A DNA stretch of 64,000 nucleotides from Trichobilharzia regenti (Eukaryota; Platyhelminthes; Trematoda; Strigeidida; Schistosomatidae). This document shows, piece by piece, positions 34,090 to 44,822 of this stretch. Positions within the stretch are counted from its first letter, which is position 1; each line of letters starts with the position of its first letter. The stretch spans positions 9,430,589 to 9,494,588 of the forward strand of contig OX235268.1 in NCBI GenBank assembly GCA_944472135.2, in the 5' to 3' direction. Under the pieces are notes generated by a model. It was not told the DNA's origin, made no database searches, and saw only the letters and a list, made by a program, of their open reading frames with translations. Both the position numbers and the translations under genes were made by a program.

Positions 34090-34720
34090 ATAACATGTTT
34101 TCGGGTTGTTTAATTTGTCAGAAAAATCAGACAGAAGAATCAATCTGAAAAATAGGACAAGAACGTCTGTTGCTGCAGTGAGATGCTACATCAGACATGT
34201 ATACACACGTAAATCAATAAATATGGCTGTGGAGGCAGTCAGAAGAGAACTAATTTCTCCTTGATACCTCAAACTTTAACAAAGCGCTATATAATGTTGG
34301 GAGTGCAGCCAAGCCTGACTTCCACAGTATTTAATTTCCAGGGTAAAATATACAAACAAACTGAGGGAGTTGCCATTAGGTCACATATATTCCCACTTTT
34401 GACAGTTACATTCATGAATAGGTGAGAAAATGTAGCGATTGAAACGTTCAGCTCTACCCAAAATCTGCGGTGAAATGTGTAGATGACACATTCACTGTAC
34501 TTAGAAAACAGGTTGAATATAGATGTTTTGACAACATTGTCTCGATGGTAGCGACAATTCGATTCACTTTACAATTGCAAATCAGAATGGGGAGCCTCCA
34601 ATGTTAGAGTGTAGTGTAAAAAGGAAGGAGGATGTGATGTCAAACACCAGTGTTTTCGGGAACCACACACATTCAATCAAACATCAAATGCAACTACAAA
34701 TTAGGATAACAACAAACAAC
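34090..34720 (+). pseudogene. Penelope-like reverse transcriptase remnant
   Basis: The plus strand shows RT motif B, GVAIRSHIFPLLTVTFMNR, at about 34365-34421 followed by a stop. Motif C, SAVKCVDDTFTVLRKQVE, follows at about 34450-34515 in another frame; CVDD stands for the usual YVDD. Next comes a palm end with EPPMLECSVKRKEDVMS at about 34590-34645. Frame shifts separate the pieces. The leader (34090-34360) is shared in inverted orientation with 30600-30970. This family differs in sequence from the 26-28 kb element. Confidence 0.7.
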
Positions 34721-35521
34721 TTCTTGATTTTATTCTCTGTGAACTAATATTACTAACAGGCTTCAATGGTTTCGCGCATTAATGATTATATATTTGTCCA
34801 TCATGACAAGCGGCAACATGGAGCAAGCCTTTCACCAAAGCTTGGCAAAATATTTTTCAAGGTGACAATTAAAATGATTGCGTACAAACTAATAAAGAAG
34901 GAGTGATAGTGAATTACTCACACCATGAGAGCAGAACAATGTGGAGAATCTACATATATATTCATGTTTTATTGATAAAAATATATAAATGTTGACTTGA
35001 TTTCCTTTGATCATCTGTCATACCATGAACAACAACGGGAACTATTGAGTGAATATTATGCAGAAGGGCACTCCGTCAAATGTAACGCAGCTCACACTTA
35101 TTATGCTCATTTTCGCTGAATGAAAGCAATAATCATGCCTTGGATTATATCAGGTGGGTTGCCTGCTTATCCTATTCCATTGGCTTTTCTTAAACATATT
35201 TAACGTGTCATGGATCAATAAAAAATATCCTCAATTTCATGCAGTTAGTTCCCTTGATAAATTTCGATAGAGAATAAACGACCGAATTTGCGCATCTGAT
35301 CCTTCTTTCTCTATCGAAATACGCTTACTTACTGAATCTAATCTCTAGCAAATCGCCTCACTCGTCCACAAAAAATGTGAATATTTATTAGTAAAAGATT
35401 AAAGCAGAAACAATGCACACCCGAATTAGCACACTTCTCCCGACAAAATAGTTGACTTGTTTACGATATTGAGAAAACAATATTAAATTCGGCGATCAAG
35501 GCTTTAACTATTTTGATAAAA
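34721..35521. other. No gene recognised
   Basis: Unassigned. ttcccttgataaatttcgat near 35250 resembles 10128-10150, suggesting another faint dispersed repeat. Confidence 0.35.
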
Positions 35522-35668
35522 GTAATAATAATGATTTACTTTATTTCAAAAACAGTACTTATGATACAGAATGGAATTTTCAGCATTAATCACAATATTG
35601 CATTTCATTTCCTCAAATTGTAAATAAAAATTATTCACACAGAAAAGCATGCAGCATATAAAATGGAA
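35522..35668 (-). repeat. Non-LTR retrotransposon 3' UTR, copy 1
   Basis: The block (gatttactttatt-caaaaac, gatacagaatggaattttca, cataatattgcat-like) recurs at 62098-62275 in the same orientation. In minus orientation it ends in an ATT-type microsatellite tail, as LINE insertions do. Confidence 0.75.
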
Positions 35669-35673
35669 GAGAA

Positions 35674-35949
35674 TCATATCAAAGAATCGTTGTATGCATA
35701 CTTATTCCAGTGTCCGCCTCCACCGGTCACAACCATCATTGATTCATCAAATATTGCGAGTAGTCTGATAATTGATCCTTGACAACTTTCTCCATGACTT
35801 GTGAGATAACTGGAATTATCTTTCAGGTGTCTGTAATTGCGAACGTTTGCCTTATCACCAAATTTGTAGTAAGAGATTTTGAAGGTAGTTTTCCACTCAT
35901 TAGGGAAAGTGCCAGTGCCCACGGATATCAAGTAGAATTTAAGTGGCAA
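35674..35949 (-). pseudogene. Non-LTR RT fragment (motif 1 region)
   Basis: The minus frame reads SVGTGTFPNEWKTTFKISY, then FGDKANVRNYRHLKDN. This matches the F-P-x-x-W-K ... KKGD ... NYRPI opening of CR1/Jockey-type reverse transcriptases. The catalytic part is missing. It abuts the 3' UTR block at 35522-35668, so the element is internally deleted. Confidence 0.65.
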
Positions 35950-37950
35950 GATAGGAATGTCACACCCACTGTTTAAATTGACCGTATAGGTTCTTAGAAA
36001 AGAGGTTCGGGTTTTTTCATATTTAGTATAGTTTTGTGTAATTAAGGCAACTTACTTAACTTATTGCGGTATGCCCATGGGATGTATATTCAGCTTGTTG
36101 TCTACTTAATTTCACGGTATATAGACAGAGGGTAACATTCCTGTAAAATGGGGACACTACAGAATCCAGGGAATCAGTGGTAATGTAGTCATCTCATCGA
36201 CAGCGTCGAATGAGTTCTTGAACTAATCCTCAGTCCATATGTTTGTAGCTACGGCATATCATGCTCCTTGAATCTTGTTTGTTCCATGTATTAAGTGGCG
36301 AGAAAGGCAGAGAGCAGAGTACCATTCTCCAGCCACTACTGAAAAATCTGTTACGAACATAGGTGGAGACTGGTATTGTATCATGACAGAACACAAGGTC
36401 GAAGATATTGCCACAGCAGATAGGAGTCTGCACGTGTTGTGGCAAGTAATTCGTCGAAGCGTTGAGAGCTGTTACTCCTTTGGCTGAGCATGGTGCCTGA
36501 TAACACACAGCTTATAAGAAGTTTTCACTTATCTCCATATAAGACAACTCAGAGTGAATCAGGTTTCTCATTCAGTATTACCTCTCCGACCTTACTGACT
36601 ACGAATGGGTTATGTGTATATACACCTATATATACATATTAATATAGACGTATGGGACATCCCACACCACGCTCGCAATCTATATCGGCATGGTGTAGTG
36701 TGTAATCATCTACACCATTATGCACATAAAGTATAGAGCATGAGCAACATGATTCAATTATCAAAGCTACAAACAGCATGGCGATTAATAATAATGAACT
36801 TAGTTCATATATATTGTTGATAGGGAACGTGCATTAAATATAAATTGTGTGAATTGGCTGATCAGGTGTTTCCCGTGATAAAACTGTGTTACTTGCTGGA
36901 ACGTGTTAAAATTCAGTCAACATATCAGAACAAGGACGCAGATATGAATACAGACATTTTACGAAAACACGTTCGTCCAAAAACAAGAAAACCACTGGTT
37001 TTGTGAGTCGTGTTTACTAGCATTGTTGAACCACCAGTGATCGTGTTTCTGATCAAATCATATTCTGATTGACATGGCACACATTCTCACAATGTAAGAC
37101 AGTTAACTGTAATACAATCGAAGCCATTCTTTATCTGGAATTATTGACTGTGTAATTATTGGATAGTGTGATCACTAATATAATGAATTATCTTTAATTG
37201 TGCTTCGACGTCATTATTCCCTCAGTCATACATTATTCAACATATTTGATTATCTATCTTCGCCTCAACTCCAAAGCCATATCAAGGAAAATTGTGGTTG
37301 TACAAGTCTAAAGACAGATATCGTCAAGGGAGGATCGACCTCTTGATTGAATCTGAAATCCAAGGAGTGTACACACTTTATAAACAAACCTAACTCTTAT
37401 CATATCTGTGCTGGTGAAATTACTCTTGACAAATATGACATACTCTGTCCTAATGACGCTTCCATTCAGAATGTTACAAAACGTAAAATAATATTACTTC
37501 TACACATCTGATATTATTCGGAAATGTTTGAAATATCTTTGTCTCGCTGAAAGCGCAGGGCCACGATGGAGTAACTGGTGTTGTCCATAGAAGGTGTGCT
37601 GACATTCTATCTTACTGAATCATCAAGATTTCTGGTATTAACTCCAGGTTCAGGCCGACTGCAATTATATCCTGCTTTTAGAAATTCGTGGAGTAATTAC
37701 CTTCAGTCACGCTTGAACCTTGTTTTGCAAAATGTGTACGTGGTTCCTTTTTTGACTACCTCACAGAGATTTCATGTCTTGAGGAAGAATACTGTCACAC
37801 AGGTATTCGCAATGCCAAACTAGTTCCTCAAGACACCTTATAAATTTCCAACACTGAACATACTCCAAATCACTTTCAATTGGAGGGACGTCATAAACCG
37901 GTCACCTATGTGATGAGAAATGAGAACTCATGAAAACGTTCAATCACATA
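35950..37950. other. No gene recognised
   Basis: Downstream of the 38-kb gene. Frames at 36230-36508 and 37578-37823 have no domain or splice support. Confidence 0.4.
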
Positions 37951-37956
37951 TTTATT
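37951..37956 (-). terminator. Poly(A) signal AATAAA, 38-kb secreted-peptide gene
   Basis: AATAAA on the minus strand, 40 nt beyond the stop codon at 37996-37998. Confidence 0.65.
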
Positions 37957-37995
37957 GGAATATATGAAAAGGGAAAATGGCCAGTGAAAGTTTCA

Positions 37996-38723
37996 TTAAA
38001 CTAAGAGTAGAAACAAACAAAGTGGACCTAATAAACACAATGCATATTGCCACCCTTCCCGCTTCTCAATATTACTTCCCTCACCACCGGGCAGAATCTG
38101 TTCACTGACAGGTTTGTTGTGTACATCTGTGAAGAAGAGAGAGAAAGGAAACACATGGTCAGAATCAGGTGCCATTAGCTGAATGCACAGTTTTCGACGG
38201 AGACATGAACTGTCTGGGCACGTAATTCAACTCTCGACACTTCAATAACTCTAAGAGTATGAAACAAACATTTCAGGTTCCATTTGAAAAAAGTAGATAC
38301 CTTATTGTCGTCGACATTTCGTTAAGCTCACGTGTCACTTCACAGGCGAAATAACACAACATCATTTATGACAAAGTTTGCGCAGACATACACACAAGCA
38401 GAAATGCATAATATATATATATATATATATATTGCAATACATATGGAGCTGCTGCAACGGTAATCACTGTTCAGAGCACATTTCGCAAGAACCAGCTACT
38501 AACCACAGTTTCGAAGAGACTGTCACACACTAGATGATAGAACCACAGATGTGAAAATAAATCATTTCTCACCTCGACCAGAAGAATGATATAGTTCGGT
38601 AGCTTTCGACAGACGGTTCTGGCTTATATGTGTACTGTTAACAATCGAAATTCCAATAGCTATAACAAGTAGATAACCAATCTGAAAATATGTTTAACAC
38701 GAGCATATTCTTCCACTTACCAT
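37996..38723 (-). CDS. Small secreted, probably membrane- or GPI-anchored peptide gene (three exons)
   Basis: Compact minus-strand gene encoding an 80-residue product. The ATG at 38721-38723 is the last codon of exon 1 and GTAAGT follows at once. Intron 1 is only 39 nt (38682-38720). Exon 2 is 38573-38681 (109 nt), between TATTTTCAG and GTGAGA. Intron 2 is 38127-38572 and holds an (AT)n run. Exon 3 starts at 38126 after CTTCTTCACAG and stops at 37996. Residues 2-17 (IGYLLVIAIGISIVNS) form a signal peptide. A short polar region follows with ELYHSSG. Exon 3 adds PGGEGSNIEKREG and a C-terminal hydrophobic run WQYALCLLGPLCLFLLLV to the last residue. A small-residue site, polar spacer and terminal hydrophobic tail is the layout of a GPI-anchor signal, although a plain membrane helix is possible. 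Exon layout matches the 24-kb gene. Family unknown; it recalls secreted micro-exon genes of schistosomes in spirit, but I saw no symmetric micro-exon series. Confidence 0.75.
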
Positions 38724-38782
38724 TCTTATCAAAGTTGAATAAGCTGAGTGGACAGACAATTCCACACAATCAACCAGCATTC

Positions 38783-38789
38783 ATTTATA
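38783..38789 (-). promoter_or_regulatory. TATA box of the 38-kb secreted-peptide gene
   Basis: TATAAAT on the minus strand, 60 nt upstream of the ATG. It is preceded by ACCGTCTTCTCAAGAGA, and further up by CATATGTTTGCTT and CTCATTGGTTGACAG. The CATRTGTT, GTCTTCT and TATAAAT order is shared with the 24-kb gene. Confidence 0.65.
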
Positions 38790-38799
38790 TCTCTTGAGA

Positions 38800-39954
38800 A
38801 GACGGTGAAGCAAACATATGTTGAGGTCATCTGGTTAATCCAGCAAAATAAGTGTCTGTCAACCAATGAGAATTTAGTGGACTAAGATTTCGTTAGTTAT
38901 ACGGATTGGTGATCGTGTGAATTTGAATACTAAATTGAATTAGTTTCTTTCTGAACGTGAGAAACAAATTTCTGATTTGGAATCAAACACACGCCGCTGA
39001 GATAGGCGTGATCACGAGACATTCTACAGATAGAGAAATAAAGGGGATTGCTCTTCAATATTTTAACGGTTCTACTGAACAGTGTTAACAACCAAACTGA
39101 AATTCACATGAATAGTAACATGAGGCATCTATGCAGGCAGTGTATGCTTCTAGATGCAAAACTGATACTGTAGGATAAATCAGTTAGCAGCTACCAAATT
39201 CCAAATGTACCCCATACTCGGGGAGAATATTGCGAAAGATAAACCCTTGTTCAAAGGAATCACACATCAACGCTTCCAGAAGATAGTCCAAATTCAGAAT
39301 GGCCCTCATTCACTGAAATCAACTCGTAGCATTAAACAACACATTGTCAATGTGCATATAGCCACAAATAGAAGTAAAATAGATAAGTATTAATAAGTAT
39401 TAATACTTTGAGAAAGCTATTAGCATTAAATAGCGAAACGTCAGTAAAAACGATCTCGTTTTGTTTTTTCATTCATTGAGAAATAAAGAAACCTCTATTA
39501 TAATGAATAAAATAGATAAGGATTAAAGGAGGAGAAATGCGAATAATTACTGTCAAAAATTTAAATGTGATCTGAAAATGTCAAGTTATTGATGCACAAT
39601 CAAGGGGAAGAATATATACTAGTTATAAAAATAGTTGAAAGATCTTATTAATTGTAAATAATGTAGAAAGTTCTTCCATTAGCGATATTGTGAATAATAT
39701 GTCCATTACAGTAGATGGATAATTTCAAGTCTTGGACGATAAATCATATATGGTTAAATGTTCCTATCAGAATTATGAACTTCTAATTCCTCAAAACACG
39801 TGTTCATGAGAAATTTGATTGGTTTATGTGGAAGATGTGTGTCTGTGTTGGAGTGTTTTGTATGCTTGTGTATGCGAAGATTCTGTTACGCGTTCTATTG
39901 TGGTGATTCAGCAGGTGGGATATGCATTACATTTCCTACTGAGAATTTAAAACA
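38800..39954. other. No gene confirmed
   Basis: Upstream of the 38-kb gene. A stretch near 39400-39500 (agcgaaacgtcagtaaaaac, gaaataaagaaacc) looks like a retroelement terminus. The 62-codon frame 39205-39393 is unsupported. Confidence 0.4.
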
Positions 39955-40315
39955 AGCATTGTTATTATTATTAATGCTATTATTATTATATTTGATTCAT
40001 TTAAGACTATCCTTTATCAGGAGCATTATCTTAACTCACTTCAATACTATTATTATTGTTATTATAAATATTACCACTGATATTATTCTGTTCGCAATTC
40101 TTGTTACATTCTCTGATAACTAATTGTTTATCTAAGCAATGTAACTGATGCTAAATGCATTTCATCCTTAATTTGATCTCACATACTCTCTCCCCTTATC
40201 GATTTGATCTTGACCTGAGAAACATAAGCACCAGTCCTTCTGCATGACTAATTCAGTGTAGTTTGTTTACTTATACCTCCTCCAAATATAATTGCAAGGG
40301 TATATATGCAGTGTT
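39955..40315 (+). mobile_element. Solo Penelope pLTR fragment
   Basis: Matches the right arm of the 26-28 kb element: gattatcttaactcacttca, ctctgataactaattgtt, actctctcccc and catgacta-attcagtgtag. It is more diverged and stops before the hammerhead core. No RT or nuclease lies beside it. Confidence 0.8.
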
Positions 40316-42539
40316 GTACTTTTGCCACCACTGGCATCAATAGAAGTGAACTGAATCATTGCCAAAACCATGAAAACACATGCGAGTCGATTCCTGCATT
40401 TGAAATAAAAACGCTGCACTGTAGAGTGAGACACTCGCACATAATGACTAGCTCAGCATGAAATATTGTCCATGTAATCTGCAGACGACAGTCGTCAGTT
40501 CATTCATATATTATATACAAAAATTGTCTCCAATTAGAGATCTCACTGATCCTATGGAAACTACCTGAGTTTGTATCGGTAGTTCTGTCTAAATTGCTAT
40601 TCTCTTCACTCATTTTTCTTCTACGTCATCATCCTTCACCAGGTTTTCTGATGACAGGTATCCGTGGTGAGCAGTGTCTTGTCAATCGACTTCTTCTCAC
40701 CTCACATGTTGATCACAGTCATCTTTCGGCTTCAGTCTTGCTACCATGGTACCACAGGAGATTGGTTCTAAATGCGTTGGAGGCTTCTAGGCTGTTGCTG
40801 ACAGCGATCTTCATGGCAAATATCCACGCACATTCCAAACATCTGTTCCATAACATCTCATTCCTTCTGCAGTCTTAACAGTCCCATAACTAATCTGGCA
40901 TTACATACACTCATGCCACTTCATTCTAGAGATTTGAAAGTGATAATTCCGTTATTCAATGATTCAGTAGCCATCGTCAAGTTGTTCAGTGGGTACGGCT
41001 TTATGCACCGCGTCCAACATTTCCGCATTCACATGCACACTCAAGGCTGTGTAACTTGACGAAGTGAATTTTCAGGTCTAGTGACACAAACTGGATGGAA
41101 AGATGAAGATTTATAATTTTGTACTTTTCTCACTTCATCATACAGAAAAACAATCCATATCTCATTTACACAAAAACACGGATGTTTACGCAACCCGTAT
41201 TTGAAAATACACTAACGCAACACATGGGAGGATTTTGTGTAGAGAATTGCATGTTACTTTGAGATTGTATCACAAGTACACGGGAAACCATGAGTTTCAC
41301 CAAATAAGGACGAGGTGGACAAAGTGTTTCAGACGATTTATCCTGGCTTCTCTGAGAGCATGATAGAAATAGTGGCACATATCCACGTGAGTCTGTAACC
41401 TTTACTAACAATGCAGATGGACTGAAGGTATGAGATCTGGAATGGACTGGATACAGGCACCGCGAATGTGTTGAACATGCTTTCTGCAGTTGCAAGCTTC
41501 AATGACAAGTGCACCACTATCTCAATGGAGATTACCATATGTGCGTGTTCCAGGAATACCTATTTTCAATTAGAATATATGATGTCAGTTGGAAGAAAAC
41601 ACAACGCTCAACAGACCGTGCTTAAAATTCACACTGAAATGGCATTCCCCAAAGTGTTGAAATTCAAAAGCAAATCGGTGTACGCAAATAATGTTAGATG
41701 CACTACGTAGGGAGGACAACAGGTGAGTAAGCCAATGCCTGACTGATAAGTCGAGTAAAAATACTACCAGTTCAAATCATTTCACAGAAACGAGGGACGA
41801 GCAAAATCACACAATATGTGAATGTTTTGAGTTTTAATTTGCAGATTACTTGGCTAATGTGCAAGACAATACAGACGTCCAGTGACCAGGTCAAGGAATC
41901 ACTGATCACTGCTTTTTTATGAACACATAATTCAAGTGACGACCATTTGACTGAGTTGACTTCAGCGAACTTGAGTGGAATTGAAATATCTTTCCTCTTG
42001 ATAATTTTAGTGCGATTCGCGGTGTCCATCTCATGACTCATGTTCAGGAGATGACTGCCCATAGAAATATTGTAATCGCTTGTTCCAATCATCGTAGGTA
42101 TTTTGGTTCATCTCTTCAAAATTTCAGGTGTGGTCTTCTCTCCGTTCCCGAATTGCAGTTGTTCTCACAGATACACGTAGATGTGCGTTGACTATTCCAT
42201 TTGGGATGTGAACTTTATCTGTCGAATTTCGATTGCACCAGCTGACATGTTGTTACATAACAGGATCAAAGTTAACTAGAGTGCAGATTCATACTTGTTA
42301 GTTGTTCAATATTCTCTTCACTATTCCTGCAATATTATCGCCTTTAAAATGGAGTTACATGAAGAAGGCTTCCTCCCTCTTTGTCATCTGTTCGCCGTTC
42401 AGTAATCATTTCTTCAGTTCACGTTATTGAAAATAGAATAAAACCTATGCAAAATATTAATAATAATTATTCGAAGAATCGGTATATCGTCTCTATTCTG
42501 AGCATTATTCATCAAAACTGCAGTAGGTTTAGGGGAGTT
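40316..42539. other. No gene recognised
   Basis: Frames at 41166-41495 (minus), 41468-41710 (plus) and 41772-42092 (minus) lack domains, signal peptides or splice pairs. Confidence 0.4.
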
Positions 42540-43690
42540 TACTGTAAAATCTTCGCCCGTCATAAAATATAATCAAATAAAATATTAGCTGAAAGTATCT
42601 TTTTTTGACAAAATATTCTGTGGACTGAAGCACAAACCATTCCATTGTGAAATATTGGCTTCGTCTGCTTCAATATATCCTCGGTGTTTTGTTGAATGCA
42701 TTTGTAGGATGTTCACAATTACATTCTGGGACCCAATTAGATAGATGATGAACAGTTACCTCATATCTTCGACCAAGTTGCCAACAGTTATTCAGGAGAA
42801 AATTGAATGCAGTCCTATTCAATTGCATAGGTCATACTTTGATTCGAACTCTCATTCTATGAGACGATTATCGTTGGAAAGATGTATACACCTGGTGTGT
42901 GTGGCATACCAAAATCTTCGCCCTTCTTCTCGCCGGTGTGAGACATGATTTATTTCAACGAAGTGATTTATGCCTCTGACATGCTACAGCTTCCTTGACA
43001 CTGGGGTCAATGATTATGAACATTGAACGTTTGTCCATTGACCTAGGTCGACATCGGTGAGCAACTTGTAGGTGCGAGTGATTCGATTGCGTACAAGTTG
43101 TAAGAAGACGAAAGTATGCGAATAAGAGTACAATACATTCCTTGTAAACATTTTTATGCACTTAGTAAGAATACTGACTTAACAATGGAAGAATACAATA
43201 TCTTGCCATCTATTGTGTTTTGAAATTAAAGTCGATATCTGCACGTAGTACAATTGTCAATTCGAAACGGCTTTAAAATAATAAGGTACTTAGGATTAAG
43301 TTCTTTACCACGTGAGTAAGTGTTTGATTTCGCGGCGCATGTACTTCTAAGCGATTCTCGCTTCACCAGATGCATGTGTGTTCTATGATTCTATGTAATT
43401 GTGCTTGTGCTTATTCTGTGCAGTGGTTATCATGAATAGTGATGATGCTGAGGTGGTGTCATTTCACCAGTGAAGTGACATTCGTGTATCAGATGTCTTG
43501 ACGATGTAAGCTCAGCGGCATATCAGCTACAATGAGCAGTTGAAATCGTAAAACTCAATCTGAAGTGTTCTCCTCATACTCTCAGGTTTATTGACGTGTT
43601 GTACGTTGAATTGTGTGTCCATAGAGTACATAACCACATCTCCTCTAGCACATTTCACAATGCTGCCTGATTCTGACCACGTATTCTGTT
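42540..43690 (+). repeat. Inverted segmental duplication, copy 1 (uninterrupted)
   Basis: The reverse complement matches 51255-52615, often at over 90 percent by eye. Examples are gcatcagc/gctgatgc near 43445, the frame ...SYLISSTKLPTVIQ at 42745-42800, and the reverse frame with KECIVLLFAYFRLLTTCT at about 43100-43150. The two small frames stay open in both copies, but reading through the whole block is blocked by stops. It may derive from an unknown gene or element. Confidence 0.9.
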
Positions 43691-44519
43691 TTTCCCTTGT
43701 TCTCCGAGGGGGACAACAAATATTTCGGTGAACAGCTTCTCTCTGGTGATGTTAGCAGCGATACAGTGAAGAGAGAAGCGTGAAAATATGCATCGTGCCT
43801 GTTTTGGATCCACTTTGTTTATCTCTGCTCTTTTGAAATCATATGAATATATCCATGGCCCGTTTTTAGTTATAAAACATTCAAAAAATGTTTGATGACA
43901 CACTTCCATGTGTTCTCATTTGTCCACGCATTTTGATCAGATACATGACTGTTGTCACGCGTCTTGACACTCCAATCAAAGTGACATTGAGGTGATATGC
44001 GTGTTACACAATGATGAATAGTCTTGATGAAGTAGTTGGACATCGAGCAGAAGTGTTTTGTAAATTTCTCTCACATGAAAGATTTCGTGAGGCGTAGGGT
44101 GTGTACATGAGATTACTGCGATGTTGTCGAGGAGACAACAAAGACCAAATATGAATCACCATTATGTGATTTGAAGCCTTCTGCTCAACGTCAATTAATA
44201 TGATGTAGGGAGAAGTAGTCAGTACATCGATAAATCAGTGATCATGTGGTAGGGTATCCCAAAGTTGTCAATACATTTGACAATGCTTATGAATGTGAAT
44301 GGGTTACTTGTAAACTGACACCTATATTGGGGTAAATACAACCGTGTACGTGCGAAATAAAAAGCCATCATTCTCGAGGACTGATTCTGCTTGTGCTTCT
44401 GTCAAACAACTTCTGGTCACTCAGTTTCTGCAGACATCTAAATTTAGTGATGCTTAGTATGTGTGGCCACGCCTAACGCGATTGTGACTTGAAATAGTTA
44501 GGATAAGGATATACGTGAG
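43691..44519. other. No gene confirmed
   Basis: The minus frame 43655-43909 (84 codons, YSYDFKRAEINKVDPKQA) starts within and runs past the duplication border. No family is recognised. Confidence 0.35.
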
Positions 44520-44689
44520 AATCTTAGTGACAATGATTCCATAATTGTAAATATTGAGTAGATTTTAAGGAAAATTGGAACAAATGTGTTTTCCAACTTG
44601 TTAAAGTCTGAAAAAGAGATGATGCATACGGATCTTTATAGCACCACATACGTGGACAAATAGAACTATAATAAATAAGGATTAAGAAG

Positions 44690-44815
44690 GGACAACGGCG
44701 ATTAATAAACTCTATAATATATAAGATTTTATTTTGACAAATCACACAGTGCTATACGGTAAAATTAACTGATGACGTTTCTAGCACAAACTATTGCTCA
44801 TAATCATATCAAGTC
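44690..44815 (-). mobile_element. Retroelement terminal fragment
   Basis: The reverse complement matches 8198-8330: ATGATTATGAGCAATAGTTT, then GAAACGTCATCAGTTAAT and GTCAAAATAAAATCTTAT. Beyond the arm is the small palindrome atcaagtcgacttgat (44807-44822). Confidence 0.65.
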
Positions 44816-44822
44816 GACTTGA

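Noticed and set aside
34440..34720. Intact reverse transcriptase gene
   Set aside because: Motifs B and C lie in different frames with stops between; only a relict.
42840..42900. B-box-like gagttcgaatc on the minus strand inside the duplication
   Set aside because: No A box at a sensible distance and no tRNA fold.
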